A stretch of 64,000 bases of DNA from Burkholderiales bacterium (GCA_020854105.1 JADZGB010000031.1:248001-312000); one strand, 5' to 3'; shown: positions 37,257-46,654, counted from the first letter of the stretch. Translations and numbers: made by a program. The notes: generated by a model from the letters alone, not told the origin.

Positions 37257-38141
37257 ATGCATCGGTTGCGTCTGTGGTTCGTGCTGGTCGCGGTCCTGCT
37301 TTCCCTGCCTTGCGCGGGACAGGGCAGCACACCCCTGCTGTACGAGGTGACGTCGGAGACGACCACCCTGTACCTGTTCGGCACCATCCACGTCGGCACG
37401 CGCGAGCTGTATCCGCTGAGTGCGCCGGTCGAGGCGGCGTTCGCGGCGTCCGGCGCGCTCGCGCTGGAGGCCGACCCCACCGACCAGACCGCGAACGCGG
37501 CCGCCCTCGCCGGATCGGTGTACCGGCCTCCCGACAATCTGGAACGGCACATCTCGCCCGATCTCTACCGGAATCTGCTCGCGAAGCTGCCGCAGATCGG
37601 TCTGCCGGTGGAATACGCACGCGCGCTCAAGCCGCATCTGCTGGCGATGACCATTACCGTGGGCGAGGTGCTGCGTCTGGGTTACGAGCCGGCGCTCGGA
37701 CTGGATCACCATTTCGCGCAGCGGGCGCGGCGCGAGGGCAAGCCGATCGTCGAACTGGAGTCGATGCTGGAGCAGATGCAGATGTTGGAGTCGCTGTCCG
37801 ATGCCGTGAAGGAGGACATGCTGCATGCGGCGCTGGCATCGCTCGGCACGCAGGAACTGCGCGAGGAGCTCGACGCGCTGGCTGCAGCCTGGAAGGGCGG
37901 GGACGCAGACGGGATCGCACGTGCCCTGGCACGCGGGATGGAAGGCATGGACGAAGCGTCCGCGCGCGAGCTGGAAGCACGCGTCTACGTCGAACGCAAC
38001 GAGGCGATGGCGCAGAAGCTCGAGGCGATGCTGGGCGGGCGCACGGTGCATTTCGTCGCGGTGGGCGCCGGACACCTGACCGGAACAGCCGGCCTGCCCG
38101 CGTTGCTCGAAGCAATGGGTTTCCGCGTACGCCAGCGGTAG
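37257..38141 (+). CDS. TraB/GumN-family exported protein
   Basis: A 294-residue protein with a signal peptide (cleavage about residue 22, after CAGQG). The family motifs are present: LYLFGTIHVGTRELYP near the N-terminus, GLDHHFAQRA in the middle, and FVAVGAGHLTG near the C-terminus. The TraB/TIKI/GumN fold holds metal-dependent proteases in animals; the bacterial substrates are not known. A GAGGAG sequence lies 14 bases before the ATG. The gene stands alone between maeB and a leftward group. Confidence 0.85.
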   Translation: MHRLRLWFVLVAVLLSLPCAGQGSTPLLYEVTSETTTLYLFGTIHVGTRELYPLSAPVEAAFAASGALALEADPTDQTANAAALAGSVYRPPDNLERHISPDLYRNLLAKLPQIGLPVEYARALKPHLLAMTITVGEVLRLGYEPALGLDHHFAQRARREGKPIVELESMLEQMQMLESLSDAVKEDMLHAALASLGTQELREELDALAAAWKGGDADGIARALARGMEGMDEASARELEARVYVERNEAMAQKLEAMLGGRTVHFVAVGAGHLTGTAGLPALLEAMGFRVRQR

Positions 38142-38160
38142 GGAGGCGGGTGCCAGCGCA

Positions 38161-38487
38161 TCAGGCTTCGACGTCGATGCTCGTCGGTGCCGCGTCTTCG
38201 TTGCGGCGTGCGGAAGCACGCCGGTCCGCCACGCGCGTGTCGATGAGCACTGGGACCTGGCGCTTGCGCCGGTCTTCGCCACGGCGTTCGCTGCGCTGCC
38301 GGCGTTCGCCTTCGGGCGTCGGCGCGGTGACGGCAGATTCCTCGCGCACGGGAACAGGCATCGCCGGCTCGGGGCCGGCTCCGCCTGGCGTGTAGGCACG
38401 TACGGGATCGACCGCGCGCGTGTTGCCCACTTCCGCGCGAGGCTCGGCAGGGGTGACCACCAGCGGACCGACGGTGTTGATGCGCAT
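38161..38487 (-). CDS. Small basic, low-complexity protein, function unknown
   Basis: A 108-residue protein starting MRINTVGPLVVTPAEP, with GGAGAA placed correctly before the ATG at 38487. It is mostly disordered with Pro/Glu-rich stretches. The C-terminal third has a strongly charged run (GERRQRSERRGEDRRKRQV) and the end of the chain includes LIDTRVADRR. I know similar short proteins in other betaproteobacteria but no function. It follows phaM after 95 bases on the same strand. Confidence 0.6.
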   Translation of the reverse strand: MRINTVGPLVVTPAEPRAEVGNTRAVDPVRAYTPGGAGPEPAMPVPVREESAVTAPTPEGERRQRSERRGEDRRKRQVPVLIDTRVADRRASARRNEDAAPTSIDVEA

Positions 38488-38582
38488 GGCGTTCTCCATT
38501 CGCGGACGAGCGCTTACGCGACTCGTCGTCGAGCGAGTCCGTTCGGTCCTCCCGTGCCGGCCGTGCGGGCTCGCTCAACCCC

Positions 38583-38837
38583 TCACGAGCCGGGCGGCTT
38601 GGCGGAGTCCTGCAGCGTCTGCAGGGCCGCCTTCTGCATCTCCAGCGTCTTGATCGTCATCTGGAGGAAGTTGAGATTCATCTTCAGCCAGTTCTCGACG
38701 CTCTGCAGTTCAGCGATCTTCTTCTCCACGTCCTCCACGTTCATGGTGGGCGTGAAGATACCCGGCATCGGGAACGATGCGGGGTTCCACATCTTCTGGA
38801 AGAACTCCCACAGCTCCTTCGACGAATCGTCTGCCAT
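38583..38837 (-). CDS. phaM: Short PhaM-like PHA granule-associated protein
   Basis: An 84-residue protein whose first 70 residues match the N-terminal domain of PhaM (LWEFFQKMWNPASFPMPG, then VEKKIAELQSVENWLKMNLN). In Ralstonia, PhaM activates the PHA synthase, binds the granule surface, and ties granules to DNA through a long Lys/Ala-rich tail. Here the tail is absent and the protein ends QDSAKPPGS. The ATG at 38837 follows a GTG at 38846 that overlaps the stop of the upstream dehydratase, so translation may be coupled. Confidence 0.75.
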   Translation of the reverse strand: MADDSSKELWEFFQKMWNPASFPMPGIFTPTMNVEDVEKKIAELQSVENWLKMNLNFLQMTIKTLEMQKAALQTLQDSAKPPGS

Positions 38838-38842
38838 GGCCG

Positions 38843-40366
38843 TCACATCGTCGGACCGAGCACCCAGGGTGCGAACTCGTCGTCGCCGTAGCCGAAGATC
38901 TCACTCTTTGACGGCTGCCCCGATGCGGTCTTGAGGATCAGTTCGAATATCTGCTGGCCCACTTCCTGGACGCTCGCCTTGCCGTCCACGATGACGCCGC
39001 AGTTGATGTCCATGTCCTCCTCCTGGCGGTTCCACAGTGCGCTGTTGGTGGCCAGCTTGAGCGAGGGCGAGGGCTTGCAGCCATAGGCCGAGCCGCGGCC
39101 GGTGGTGAAGCACACCACGTTGGCGCCACCCGCCACCAGTCCGGTGATCGACACGGGATCGTAGCCGGGCGTGTCCATGAAGCCGAAGCCCTTGGTCTTG
39201 ATGTGCTCGGCGTACTTGTACACGTCCATCAGGCCCGTGGTACCGCCCTTGGCGGCCGCACCCAGCGATTTCTCGAGGATGGTGGTCAGCCCGCCCGCCT
39301 TGTTGCCCGGCGAGGGATTGTTGTTCATGTCGCCGCCCAGCTTGGAGGTGTAGTCCTCCCACCAGCGGATGCGCTCGATCAGCTTCTCCCCCACCTCGCG
39401 GCTGACCGCGCGGCGGGTCAGCAGGTGCTCGGCACCGTAGATCTCCGGCGTCTCGGACAGCACCGCGGTACCCCCGTGCTGCACCAGCAGGTCGGCCGCC
39501 GCGCCCAGCGCCGGATTGGCCGACACGCCGCTGTAGCCATCGGAGCCGCCGCACTCGAGGCCCAGGACCAGATGACTTGCCGGACAGGGCTCGCGCCTGA
39601 CCTTGTTCGCTTCGGGCAGCATCTCCCTGATCATCGCGATGCCGTTCTCGATCGTCTTGCGCGTGCCGCCCGTGTCCTGAATGGTGAAGGTGCGCAGCTG
39701 CTCGGTGCGGCTCAGTCCCTGCGCGGCGAGCAGGTCGTTGATCTGGTTCGCCTCGCAGCCCAGGCCGATCATCAGCGAGGAGGCGACGTTGGCATGCGTG
39801 GCATAGCCGGCCAGCACCCTGCGCAGGACCTCCACCGGCTCCCCGTGCGAGGCCATGCCGCAACCGGTCTGGTGCGTGATGCAGAACACGCCATCCACGT
39901 TCGGGTAGTCGGCGATGCGCTCGCCGGTGAAGTACTCCGCGATCTTGCGGGAGACGTGCGCCGAGCAGTTCACGCTCGAGATCACAGCCAGGTAGTTGCG
40001 CGTGGCGACGCGGCCGTCGGCGCGCCTGATCCCCATGAAGGTCGCCGGCTCGGCCGCGAACCGTGTCGGCTGGTAGTCGGCGCCGAAGGCGTAGTCGCGC
40101 TCGAAGTGCGCCATGCCCAGGTTGTGCACGTGGACATGTTCGCCGGCGCGGATCGGCTTCGTCGAGTAGCCGATGATCTGGTTGTAGCGGCGCACCGGCT
40201 GGCCTTCGGCGACGTCGCGGATTGCGATCTTGTGGCCGGCCGGGATGGTGACCGCGACGCGCACACCGTCCTTCAGTAGTTCGGTTCCGGCGGGAATCTC
40301 GACCCGGGCGATGACCACGTCGTCGGCCGGGTTGAGCTTGATGATCAGGTCTGCGGTCTGCAGCAT
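38843..40366 (-). CDS. uxaA: Altronate/galactarate-type dehydratase (UxaA family)
   Basis: A 507-residue iron-dependent sugar-acid dehydratase. The N-terminal SAF domain covers about residues 1-90, followed by the UxaA catalytic domain with ADGRVATRNYLAVISSVNCSA, HQTGCGMASHGEP, GLECGGSDGYSGVSANPA and CFTTGRGSAYGCKPSP. Family members remove water from altronate, galactarate or similar acids; the true substrate cannot be told. A nearby SDR and FAH-family hydrolase could act on the keto acid product. It ends at the start of phaM. Confidence 0.85.
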   Translation of the reverse strand: MLQTADLIIKLNPADDVVIARVEIPAGTELLKDGVRVAVTIPAGHKIAIRDVAEGQPVRRYNQIIGYSTKPIRAGEHVHVHNLGMAHFERDYAFGADYQPTRFAAEPATFMGIRRADGRVATRNYLAVISSVNCSAHVSRKIAEYFTGERIADYPNVDGVFCITHQTGCGMASHGEPVEVLRRVLAGYATHANVASSLMIGLGCEANQINDLLAAQGLSRTEQLRTFTIQDTGGTRKTIENGIAMIREMLPEANKVRREPCPASHLVLGLECGGSDGYSGVSANPALGAAADLLVQHGGTAVLSETPEIYGAEHLLTRRAVSREVGEKLIERIRWWEDYTSKLGGDMNNNPSPGNKAGGLTTILEKSLGAAAKGGTTGLMDVYKYAEHIKTKGFGFMDTPGYDPVSITGLVAGGANVVCFTTGRGSAYGCKPSPSLKLATNSALWNRQEEDMDINCGVIVDGKASVQEVGQQIFELILKTASGQPSKSEIFGYGDDEFAPWVLGPTM

Positions 40367-40478
40367 GGCGATGTGCTCTCCTCGATGAGACCGGGCGAAA
40401 CCCCGTGTCGCGGCCCGGCTGAAACCGAAGAATTATATGCCGCTCCCGGCGCGTGCGTGCCGACGAGGCAGGCGCCGG

Positions 40479-41072
40479 TCAGGGCCGCCGCCCGCGCGCG
40501 GCACCGTGCCGGAAGCAGTCCACCAGGTGATCATCCACCATCCCGACCGCCTGCATGAAAGCGTAGCAGATGGTGCCGCCGACGAAGCCGAATCCACGCC
40601 TCTTCAGCTCCTCGCTGAGCGCGTCCGACTCGGGCGTGCTGGCGGGCACCTGGTGCATCGCGGTCCAGGCATTGCGGCGCGGCTCGCCATCCACGAAGCG
40701 CCAGACGCAGGCGTCGAAGCTGCCGAACTCCTCACGCGCGGCAAGAAACGCAATCGCGTTCTTCTTCGCCGCTTCGATCTTGAGCCGGTTGCGCACGATT
40801 CCCTCGTTCTTCATCAGCCGGTCGAAATCGCACTCCTCGTAGCGTGCCATCGTGTACGGATCGAAGCCGGAAAAGGCTTCCCGGTAATTGGCGCGCTTCT
40901 TCAGGATGGTGGACCAACTCAGTCCGGCCTGTGCACCTTCGAGGATGAGCATTTCGAACAGGTGCGCATCGTCGTGCGAGGGCACGCCCCACTCCTGGTC
41001 GTGATAACGCACGTAGAGCGGGTCGGACCCGCACCATGGGCAGCGCGGCGTCGTGTCGGAGGCGGCAGGCAT
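40479..41072 (-). CDS. tag: DNA-3-methyladenine glycosylase I
   Basis: A 197-residue HhH-superfamily glycosylase that removes 3-methyladenine from DNA. The zinc site is visible as C11 and H24 (spacing identical to C4 and H17 of E. coli Tag) with the C-terminal H and C in DDHLVDCF. YHDQEWGVP, LILEGAQAGLSW and GTICYAFMQAVGMV are diagnostic. The gene stands alone between leftward uxaA and the rightward SDR gene. Confidence 0.95.
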   Translation of the reverse strand: MPAASDTTPRCPWCGSDPLYVRYHDQEWGVPSHDDAHLFEMLILEGAQAGLSWSTILKKRANYREAFSGFDPYTMARYEECDFDRLMKNEGIVRNRLKIEAAKKNAIAFLAAREEFGSFDACVWRFVDGEPRRNAWTAMHQVPASTPESDALSEELKRRGFGFVGGTICYAFMQAVGMVDDHLVDCFRHGAARGRRP

Positions 41073-41115
41073 GAAGTCGTGATCGTACCCTGGACCATGG
41101 CGCTAGCGGGTGTGA

Positions 41116-41955
<840 letters not shown>

Positions 41956-41963
41956 CTGGATTT

Positions 41964-42136
41964 TTCACCACGAAGACACGAAGGGCACGAAGAAAACCTC
42001 CTTCGGCACCGCGGACACACGGACCACCCGTGAGGCCATGACCACACGGCCGCTCGCTCAGCTGCTTCGCGGATCCCGTGCCTCTCAAGAAGCCGATACG
42101 ACGACTTTCTTCGTACCTTGGTGACTTCGTGGTTCA
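41964..42136. repeat. Long imperfect inverted repeat between the SDR and FAH genes
   Basis: Left arm 41964-41995 (TTCACCACGAAGACACGAAG start) and right arm 42106-42136 (TTTCTTCGT start) pair over about 30 bases with a few mismatches. They enclose 110 bases with no gene. The arms are an interspersed repeat type known from many unrelated genomes. Confidence 0.8.
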
Positions 42137-42166
42137 TATGTTCGATCAAACAGAGGAGGCGTGATC

Positions 42167-43012
42167 ATGAGACTGGTACGTTACGGCGAGGCGGGCAGCG
42201 AGAAGCCCGGAATTCTGGATGCGGGCGGTGCGCTGCGCGATCTGTCCGGCGTGGTGAAGGACATCGACGGCAGCACCATCGGCCCGGACGGCCTGGCCAA
42301 GCTGCGCGGCATCGATCTGAACAGCCTGCCCGCGGTCTCCGGCAGCCCGCGCCTGGGTTCGCCCGTGGGCAACATCGGCAAGTTCGTCGCCATCGGCCTG
42401 AACTACGAGGACCACGCCAAGGAATCCAACCTGCCGATCCCCAAGGAACCGGTGGTATTCATGAAGGCGACCTCGTGCATCTCGGGCGCGAACGATACCG
42501 TCGTGCTGCCCAAGGGCTCGCTGAAGGGCGACTGGGAAGTGGAACTGGCCTTCGTCATCGGCAAGACTGCCAAGGCGGTGTCCGAGGCCGACGCGCTGAA
42601 TTACGTCGCCGGCTACATGATCTGCAACGACGTGTCCGAGCGCGAGTGGCAGCTCGAGCGCGGCCCCACCTGGGACAAGGGCAAGGGCTTCGACACCTTC
42701 GGCCCGATCGGACCATGGCTGGTGACTGCCGACGACATCCGCGATCCGCAGAACCTGGCGATGTGGCTGGACGTCAACGGCAAGCGCATGCAGACCGGCA
42801 ACACCCGGACAATGATCTTCAGCGTGGCCAAGCTCGTGTCCTACGTGAGCTTCCTGTTCACGTTGAAGCCGGGCGACGTCATCACCACCGGGACCCCGCC
42901 CGGCGTGGGTATGGGCATCAAGCCCAATGCCGTGTTCCTCAAGTCGGGGGACGTGATGCGCGTGGGCATCGACGGTCTCGGCGAGCAGCGCCAGCAGGTG
43001 ACGGGCGGCTGA
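42167..43012 (+). CDS. Fumarylacetoacetate hydrolase-family enzyme
   Basis: A 281-residue FAH-superfamily protein, with GAGGAGG placed seven bases before ATG 42167. The catalytic domain starts near residue 65 (FVAIGLNYEDHAKES); metal ligands lie in WEVELAFVIGK and the domain includes NDVSEREWQLERGPTWDKGK and GDVITTGTPPGVGMG. Relatives hydrolyse acylpyruvates or 2,4-diketo-3-deoxy sugar acids, for example in L-fucose breakdown. With the upstream SDR it could form the last two steps of such a route. A good terminator follows. Confidence 0.82.
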   Translation: MRLVRYGEAGSEKPGILDAGGALRDLSGVVKDIDGSTIGPDGLAKLRGIDLNSLPAVSGSPRLGSPVGNIGKFVAIGLNYEDHAKESNLPIPKEPVVFMKATSCISGANDTVVLPKGSLKGDWEVELAFVIGKTAKAVSEADALNYVAGYMICNDVSEREWQLERGPTWDKGKGFDTFGPIGPWLVTADDIRDPQNLAMWLDVNGKRMQTGNTRTMIFSVAKLVSYVSFLFTLKPGDVITTGTPPGVGMGIKPNAVFLKSGDVMRVGIDGLGEQRQQVTGG

Positions 43013-43040
43013 TCATCAGGCGGCCTGGTCGCTCCTTCGA

Positions 43041-43065
43041 GAGCGGACCCGAGGGTCCGCTCTTT
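43041..43065 (+). terminator. Rho-independent terminator after the FAH gene
   Basis: GAGCGGACC and GGTCCGCTC form a perfect nine-bp stem with a four-base loop followed by TTTTC, 28 bases past the stop codon. Confidence 0.88.
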
Positions 43066-43128
43066 TCATTTGTGCTGGCATGGAGGGTGCATCGAGCGAC
43101 GGACACTGCTGTACGGAGACTTTTCACA

Positions 43129-43416
43129 ATGGGAACCCGGCACTTCCGGTCGACGAAGGCGCGCCCGATCCTGAACGAGCGCGATTACCGCGCTGCGAAA
43201 GAGGTCGTGGAACGGGAACTCGGGCAGGAACACAGCGATGCCGTGTGGGCGCGCCTGGAAGCGCTGATGCGCGAGATCGCCCTGTACGAATCGCGCTTCC
43301 TGAAGGGCGAGGACGAGGACGGCGCCGGCTGGATCGAGTACGCCTACGAGTCCAGCCTCGAAGCGCGCAGGACACGCCGCCGCCGCTGGTCCGACCGGGA
43401 AGACGAGAGCGACTGA
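43129..43416 (+). CDS. Small orphan protein, first member of a tandem paralogous pair
   Basis: A 95-residue charged, probably helical protein, with GGAGA before the ATG at 43129. It shares with the next gene the start MG(T/S)R, the block A(R)xILNxRDY, the LGQ that closes the first helix, and the C-terminal RRRWSD. I do not recognise a known domain. No membrane segment, Cys or signal is present. The pair sits between the FAH gene and dusA, all on the plus strand. Confidence 0.6.
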   Translation: MGTRHFRSTKARPILNERDYRAAKEVVERELGQEHSDAVWARLEALMREIALYESRFLKGEDEDGAGWIEYAYESSLEARRTRRRRWSDREDESD

Positions 43417-43559
43417 CCGGCGTTACCCGCTGCCGCAGCGCGCTCGGCGTGGCGGCTGCAGCCACAAATGCCTGACATTTTTCGACACTGCGGCCGAGGC
43501 ACTCGTCTAATCGATGCGCGAGCCCGGAAAAGGCCGTGCACGAACGAGAGGAGACCAAG

Positions 43560-43856
43560 ATGGGCAGCAGATTTGCGGTCGGAACCCCCCACCAGGCGCG
43601 CGCGATCCTGAACACGCGCGATTACGACCACGCCCGCCGCCGTCTGTCCGAGGCCCTCGGCCAGCCAGGCTGGCTGCGCGACGAGTCCCGCATCGAGGCC
43701 CTGTCGCTCGCACTCGCCGCCTTCGAACGCCGCATCCTCGCACGCGAACCGCAGGTCTCGGTGGAGTGGGCCGAATGCGTGTTCATTCCGGCGCTGGGTG
43801 ACGGCAACTGCCCGCGGCGGCGCTGGTCCGATCCTCGTCCGCATACCGCAGGCTGA
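43560..43856 (+). CDS. Small orphan protein, second member of the tandem pair
   Basis: A 98-residue relative of the protein at 43129. It has ARAILNTRDYDHARRRLSEA, then LGQ, a second helix (SLALAAFERRIL), and ends CPRRRWSDPRPHTAG. GAGGAGACC precedes the ATG, a better ribosome site than in the first copy. The 143-base gap between the two genes has no promoter I can define. The two proteins differ at most positions outside the shared blocks, so the duplication is old or under loose constraint. Confidence 0.6.
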   Translation: MGSRFAVGTPHQARAILNTRDYDHARRRLSEALGQPGWLRDESRIEALSLALAAFERRILAREPQVSVEWAECVFIPALGDGNCPRRRWSDPRPHTAG

Positions 43857-43960
43857 AGAACGGCCCGTCCTGTCCTTCGCCCCGGCGAAACCTGCCCCGG
43901 AGTGCCTTAATCCGGGGGCCGGGCCCAGCGAGAACGAAAGGGCTGTTCACGTCCCTCCTG

Positions 43961-43985
43961 GCTCCCGGCTTCCGCCGGAATGACG
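43961..43985. repeat. Dispersed palindrome copy upstream of dusA
   Basis: GCTCCCGGCTTCCGCCGGAATGACG is the reverse-strand form of the CGTCATCCCGGCG element. The surrounding 43858-43995 region also has the GGGCCCAGCG / CGGGGCGAC pieces that accompany the copy at 51074. Confidence 0.65.
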
Positions 43986-44044
43986 CGGGAAGAGGCTTCA
44001 CTTCCTCGAATCCCGGCCAGCGGCCCGACCGCTAGAATGGGCGC

Positions 44045-45025
44045 ATGACTGCATCCTCGCACCGCCTGTGCACGGCACCGATGATGGATTGGTCGGACCG
44101 TCACTGCCGCTACTACTTCAGACTCCTTTCACCGCACGCCCGCCTGTACACCGAAATGGTGACCACGGGCGCGCTGCTGTACGGCGATGTCCCCCGCCAC
44201 CTGCGCTTTCATGCCGCCGAACATCCGCTCGCCCTGCAGCTGGGAGGCAGTGAACCGGATGATCTGGCGCGCTGCGCGCGACTGGGTGCGCAGTGGGGCT
44301 ACGACGAGATCAACCTGAATTGCGGCTGCCCCTCGGAGCGGGTGCAACGCGGTGCGTTCGGCGCGTGCCTGATGGCCGAGCCGGATGTGGTGGCCCGGTG
44401 CGTCCGCGCCATGCGGACAGCCTGTGACATGCCGATCACGGTGAAGCACCGCCTGGGGCTGGACCACGATGAAGACCATACCTTCGTCCAGCGCTTCGTG
44501 CAGGCGATGGCAGATGCCGGTTGCGACACGGTCATCGTGCATGCCCGCAATGCCGTCCTGAAGGGCCTCAGCCCCAAGGACAACCGCAGCATCCCGCCGC
44601 TGCGCTACGACGCGGTCTACCGGCTCAAGCGGGAGTTCCCGCAGCTGACCGTCGTGCTCAACGGCGGCGTGGCCGGGCGCGACGATGCACTCGAGCATCT
44701 GCGGCACGTGGACGGGGTCATGCTTGGGCGAAGCGCCTATCACGCATCCTGGGTGCTGGCCGAGCTGGAGGATGCCCTGGGCGGCACGCCGCCGGCATCG
44801 CGCGCCGACGTTGCCCGCAGCATGCATGACTACGCCCGCAGCGAGGTTGCAGGCCGCACCCCGCTGCGCGATATCGCCCGCCATGTGCTCGGCCTGTTCC
44901 ACGGCCAGCCGCGGGCCCGGGCATGGCGCCAGCTATTGTCGGATGCGAATGCCCTGGCGCGCAACGATGCGGGACTGATCCTGCGCGCGCTCGACGCCGT
45001 GGAAGCGGCCGCGGTCGCGGCCTGA
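44045..45025 (+). CDS. dusA: tRNA-dihydrouridine(20/20a) synthase DusA
   Basis: A 326-residue FMN enzyme reducing uridine to dihydrouridine in the tRNA D-loop. The beginning LCTAPMMDWSDRHCRYY, the block TEMVTTGALLYGD, and the catalytic-Cys motif NLNCGCPSERVQ with Cys at about 98 identify DusA rather than DusB or DusC. KHRLGLD and LNGGVAG are the phosphate-binding segments. The frame is complete, starting at 44045. Confidence 0.94.
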   Translation: MTASSHRLCTAPMMDWSDRHCRYYFRLLSPHARLYTEMVTTGALLYGDVPRHLRFHAAEHPLALQLGGSEPDDLARCARLGAQWGYDEINLNCGCPSERVQRGAFGACLMAEPDVVARCVRAMRTACDMPITVKHRLGLDHDEDHTFVQRFVQAMADAGCDTVIVHARNAVLKGLSPKDNRSIPPLRYDAVYRLKREFPQLTVVLNGGVAGRDDALEHLRHVDGVMLGRSAYHASWVLAELEDALGGTPPASRADVARSMHDYARSEVAGRTPLRDIARHVLGLFHGQPRARAWRQLLSDANALARNDAGLILRALDAVEAAAVAA

Positions 45026-45186
45026 TGCCGCGACCTGGCTCACGGGATCCGGCGGATGGCGTTTGCAGCGCATAGCAGTTTCTTCCCAGTTACGCTGTCG
45101 TCGGGCTGCGGCTACACTGTGCTTCCTGGTGGTCGTCGGTGCGCCGGATTCCCGGGCCAGCGTCGGCGAAGGTCTTCGAGGAACGG

Positions 45187-45885
45187 ATGGAAAAGGTCAG
45201 ACAGCGCAGGATCGTCCACCCCGGACGCAGGAGGCGGGTGCGCTCACCGCGTCCGGCGCAACCGGCCGCCCTGCTGGCCGCGCCTCCCGGGACGCTGGAC
45301 ATGGACGCGCTCACTGAGGCTCCCCAGCGTCTGGTGGGCGAGGCACGCGTCCAGGGAATGCTGGTCATCGGCCTGTGCGCCGCCTTCTCGCTGATCGGCC
45401 TGCTGATGATGATGCAAGGCGGCGCGCGCATCCGCGAAGCACGCCAGGTCGAGGGCTGGGTCACCACGCAAGGCGTGATCGAGACATCCGACGTCTACGC
45501 TGCGCCAGGCTCGCAGGGCGAGCAGTGGCGCGCCTTCGTGAGATATTCATACGCGGTCAATGGCCGGCTGATCTACTCGACCCGCATCGCGACGGGGAAG
45601 CCGCGCCTCGAGAACGGCCGCGAGCAAGTGCTCGCCTGGCTCACGCGCTATCCTGTAGGGAGCAGCGTGACCGTGCACTACGATCCCGAGCAGATCACCC
45701 AGTCGGTCCTGGAAACGGATACGCCCGTGTCCGCCTACGTGAATCTGCTCTTCGGATGCGCGCTCGCCCTCATGGGGCCAGCGCTGCTCGTGCTGTTCCG
45801 GCGCTCGGCCGCCGAGCGGAGCCAGTGGCCGGGACGGGCGAATCCAGCAGATGCCGGCGCCAGTCCCGAGTCGACGGCGGCGTGA
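45187..45885 (+). CDS. DUF3592 membrane protein
   Basis: A 232-residue protein with the ATG at 45187, preceded by GAGGAACGG. The first 70 residues are basic and Pro-rich. One membrane segment lies at about 72-92 (GMLVIGLCAAFSLIGLLMMM) and another near 190-210. Between them is the DUF3592 region (GWVTTQGVIETSDVY, FVRYSYAVNGRLIYS, PVGSSVTVHYDPEQ), predicted to be an extracytoplasmic beta domain. Function is unknown. It stands alone after dusA. Confidence 0.75.
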   Translation: MEKVRQRRIVHPGRRRRVRSPRPAQPAALLAAPPGTLDMDALTEAPQRLVGEARVQGMLVIGLCAAFSLIGLLMMMQGGARIREARQVEGWVTTQGVIETSDVYAAPGSQGEQWRAFVRYSYAVNGRLIYSTRIATGKPRLENGREQVLAWLTRYPVGSSVTVHYDPEQITQSVLETDTPVSAYVNLLFGCALALMGPALLVLFRRSAAERSQWPGRANPADAGASPESTAA

Positions 45886-45949
45886 GCCGCGCGCACCCCC
45901 GCGGCAGCGCGACTGCCGCCGCCGGCAGGCGGCATGCGCCGGGGTGCGG

Positions 45950-46474
45950 TCATTGGCCGGAGAAGCGCACGCTGCCGACCTCCCAGCCGGGCGAGATGCA
46001 GATGCCCGGGCCGACCGCCTCCACCTTGCGCCCGGCGTAGTCGGCCTTTTCCCACACGCTTACGCCGGGACCGGATTCGACCATGTATGAGCGCGCTCCC
46101 GCGATCCCGGCTCCGGAGAGCGCGGCAGTGGAGGTGCTCACGCGCTTGCCGTCCCCGGAGCAGTCTTCGCTGGCATACAACACGACGCTGCCGCTGCTGG
46201 CCGGTGTCGTCGCGCCAGCTTGCGACTGTTGTGCAGCACCGGGCGTGCTGCTGGCAGGCGGCGCAGGGCATTTGCCCGCCTTCGCGCGGGTCGGACGCTT
46301 GCACTTGAGCGAGCACTCCAGGCCTGCCGCCAGGTCGTCGTCCGCTTCGATCGCGTAGGTCTTCTTGTCTCTGCATTCGCAACAGAAATCGTCCGCCCAG
46401 GCGACGGACGCTGCCGCGGACAGTGCTGCGACCGAGAACAGTCGGACCAGGAATCTGCCGAGAGTCGATTTCAT
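45950..46474 (-). CDS. Secreted Cys-rich protein with a beta/gamma-crystallin-like C-terminus
   Basis: A 174-residue precursor. ATG 46474 follows AAGGAG; the signal peptide ends after VAWA (about residue 27). The mature N-terminal part contains a Cys cluster (DDFCCECRDKK, LECSLKCKRPT, KCPAPP), then a Ser/Thr/Ala linker, then about 80 residues that resemble a beta/gamma-crystallin domain (SVVLYASEDCSGDGKRV, SVWEKADYAGRKVEAV). The likely role is structural or calcium binding outside the cell; this is a weak inference. A 23-bp tandem repeat lies directly upstream of its ribosome binding site. Confidence 0.65.
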   Translation of the reverse strand: MKSTLGRFLVRLFSVAALSAAASVAWADDFCCECRDKKTYAIEADDDLAAGLECSLKCKRPTRAKAGKCPAPPASSTPGAAQQSQAGATTPASSGSVVLYASEDCSGDGKRVSTSTAALSGAGIAGARSYMVESGPGVSVWEKADYAGRKVEAVGPGICISPGWEVGSVRFSGQ

Positions 46475-46485
46475 TGCCACTCCTT

Positions 46486-46550
46486 ATCTCTGTGTGGATG
46501 ATGGTTTCATCTCTGTGTGGATGATGGTTTCTCTGTGCAGATGATAGTCT
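46486..46550. repeat. 23-bp tandem repeat directly upstream of the secreted Cys-rich gene
   Basis: Units at 46486-46508 and 46509-46531 are identical (ATCTCTGTGTGGATGATGGTTTC on the plus strand is 23 bases; its core is TGTGTGGATGATGG). A third, worn unit follows to 46550. The array begins only a few bases beyond the AAGGAG ribosome site of the leftward gene, so it lies in its leader or promoter. Confidence 0.85.
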
Positions 46551-46654
46551 AGGCCCCGGTCGGACCGATGGATCGAGCCGGCACCGGGGTCGGAACGCGA
46601 TCTGCACGAGACGATTGTCGGCCTCCGCCGCGGCGGCACGTGAAGGATGATGGC

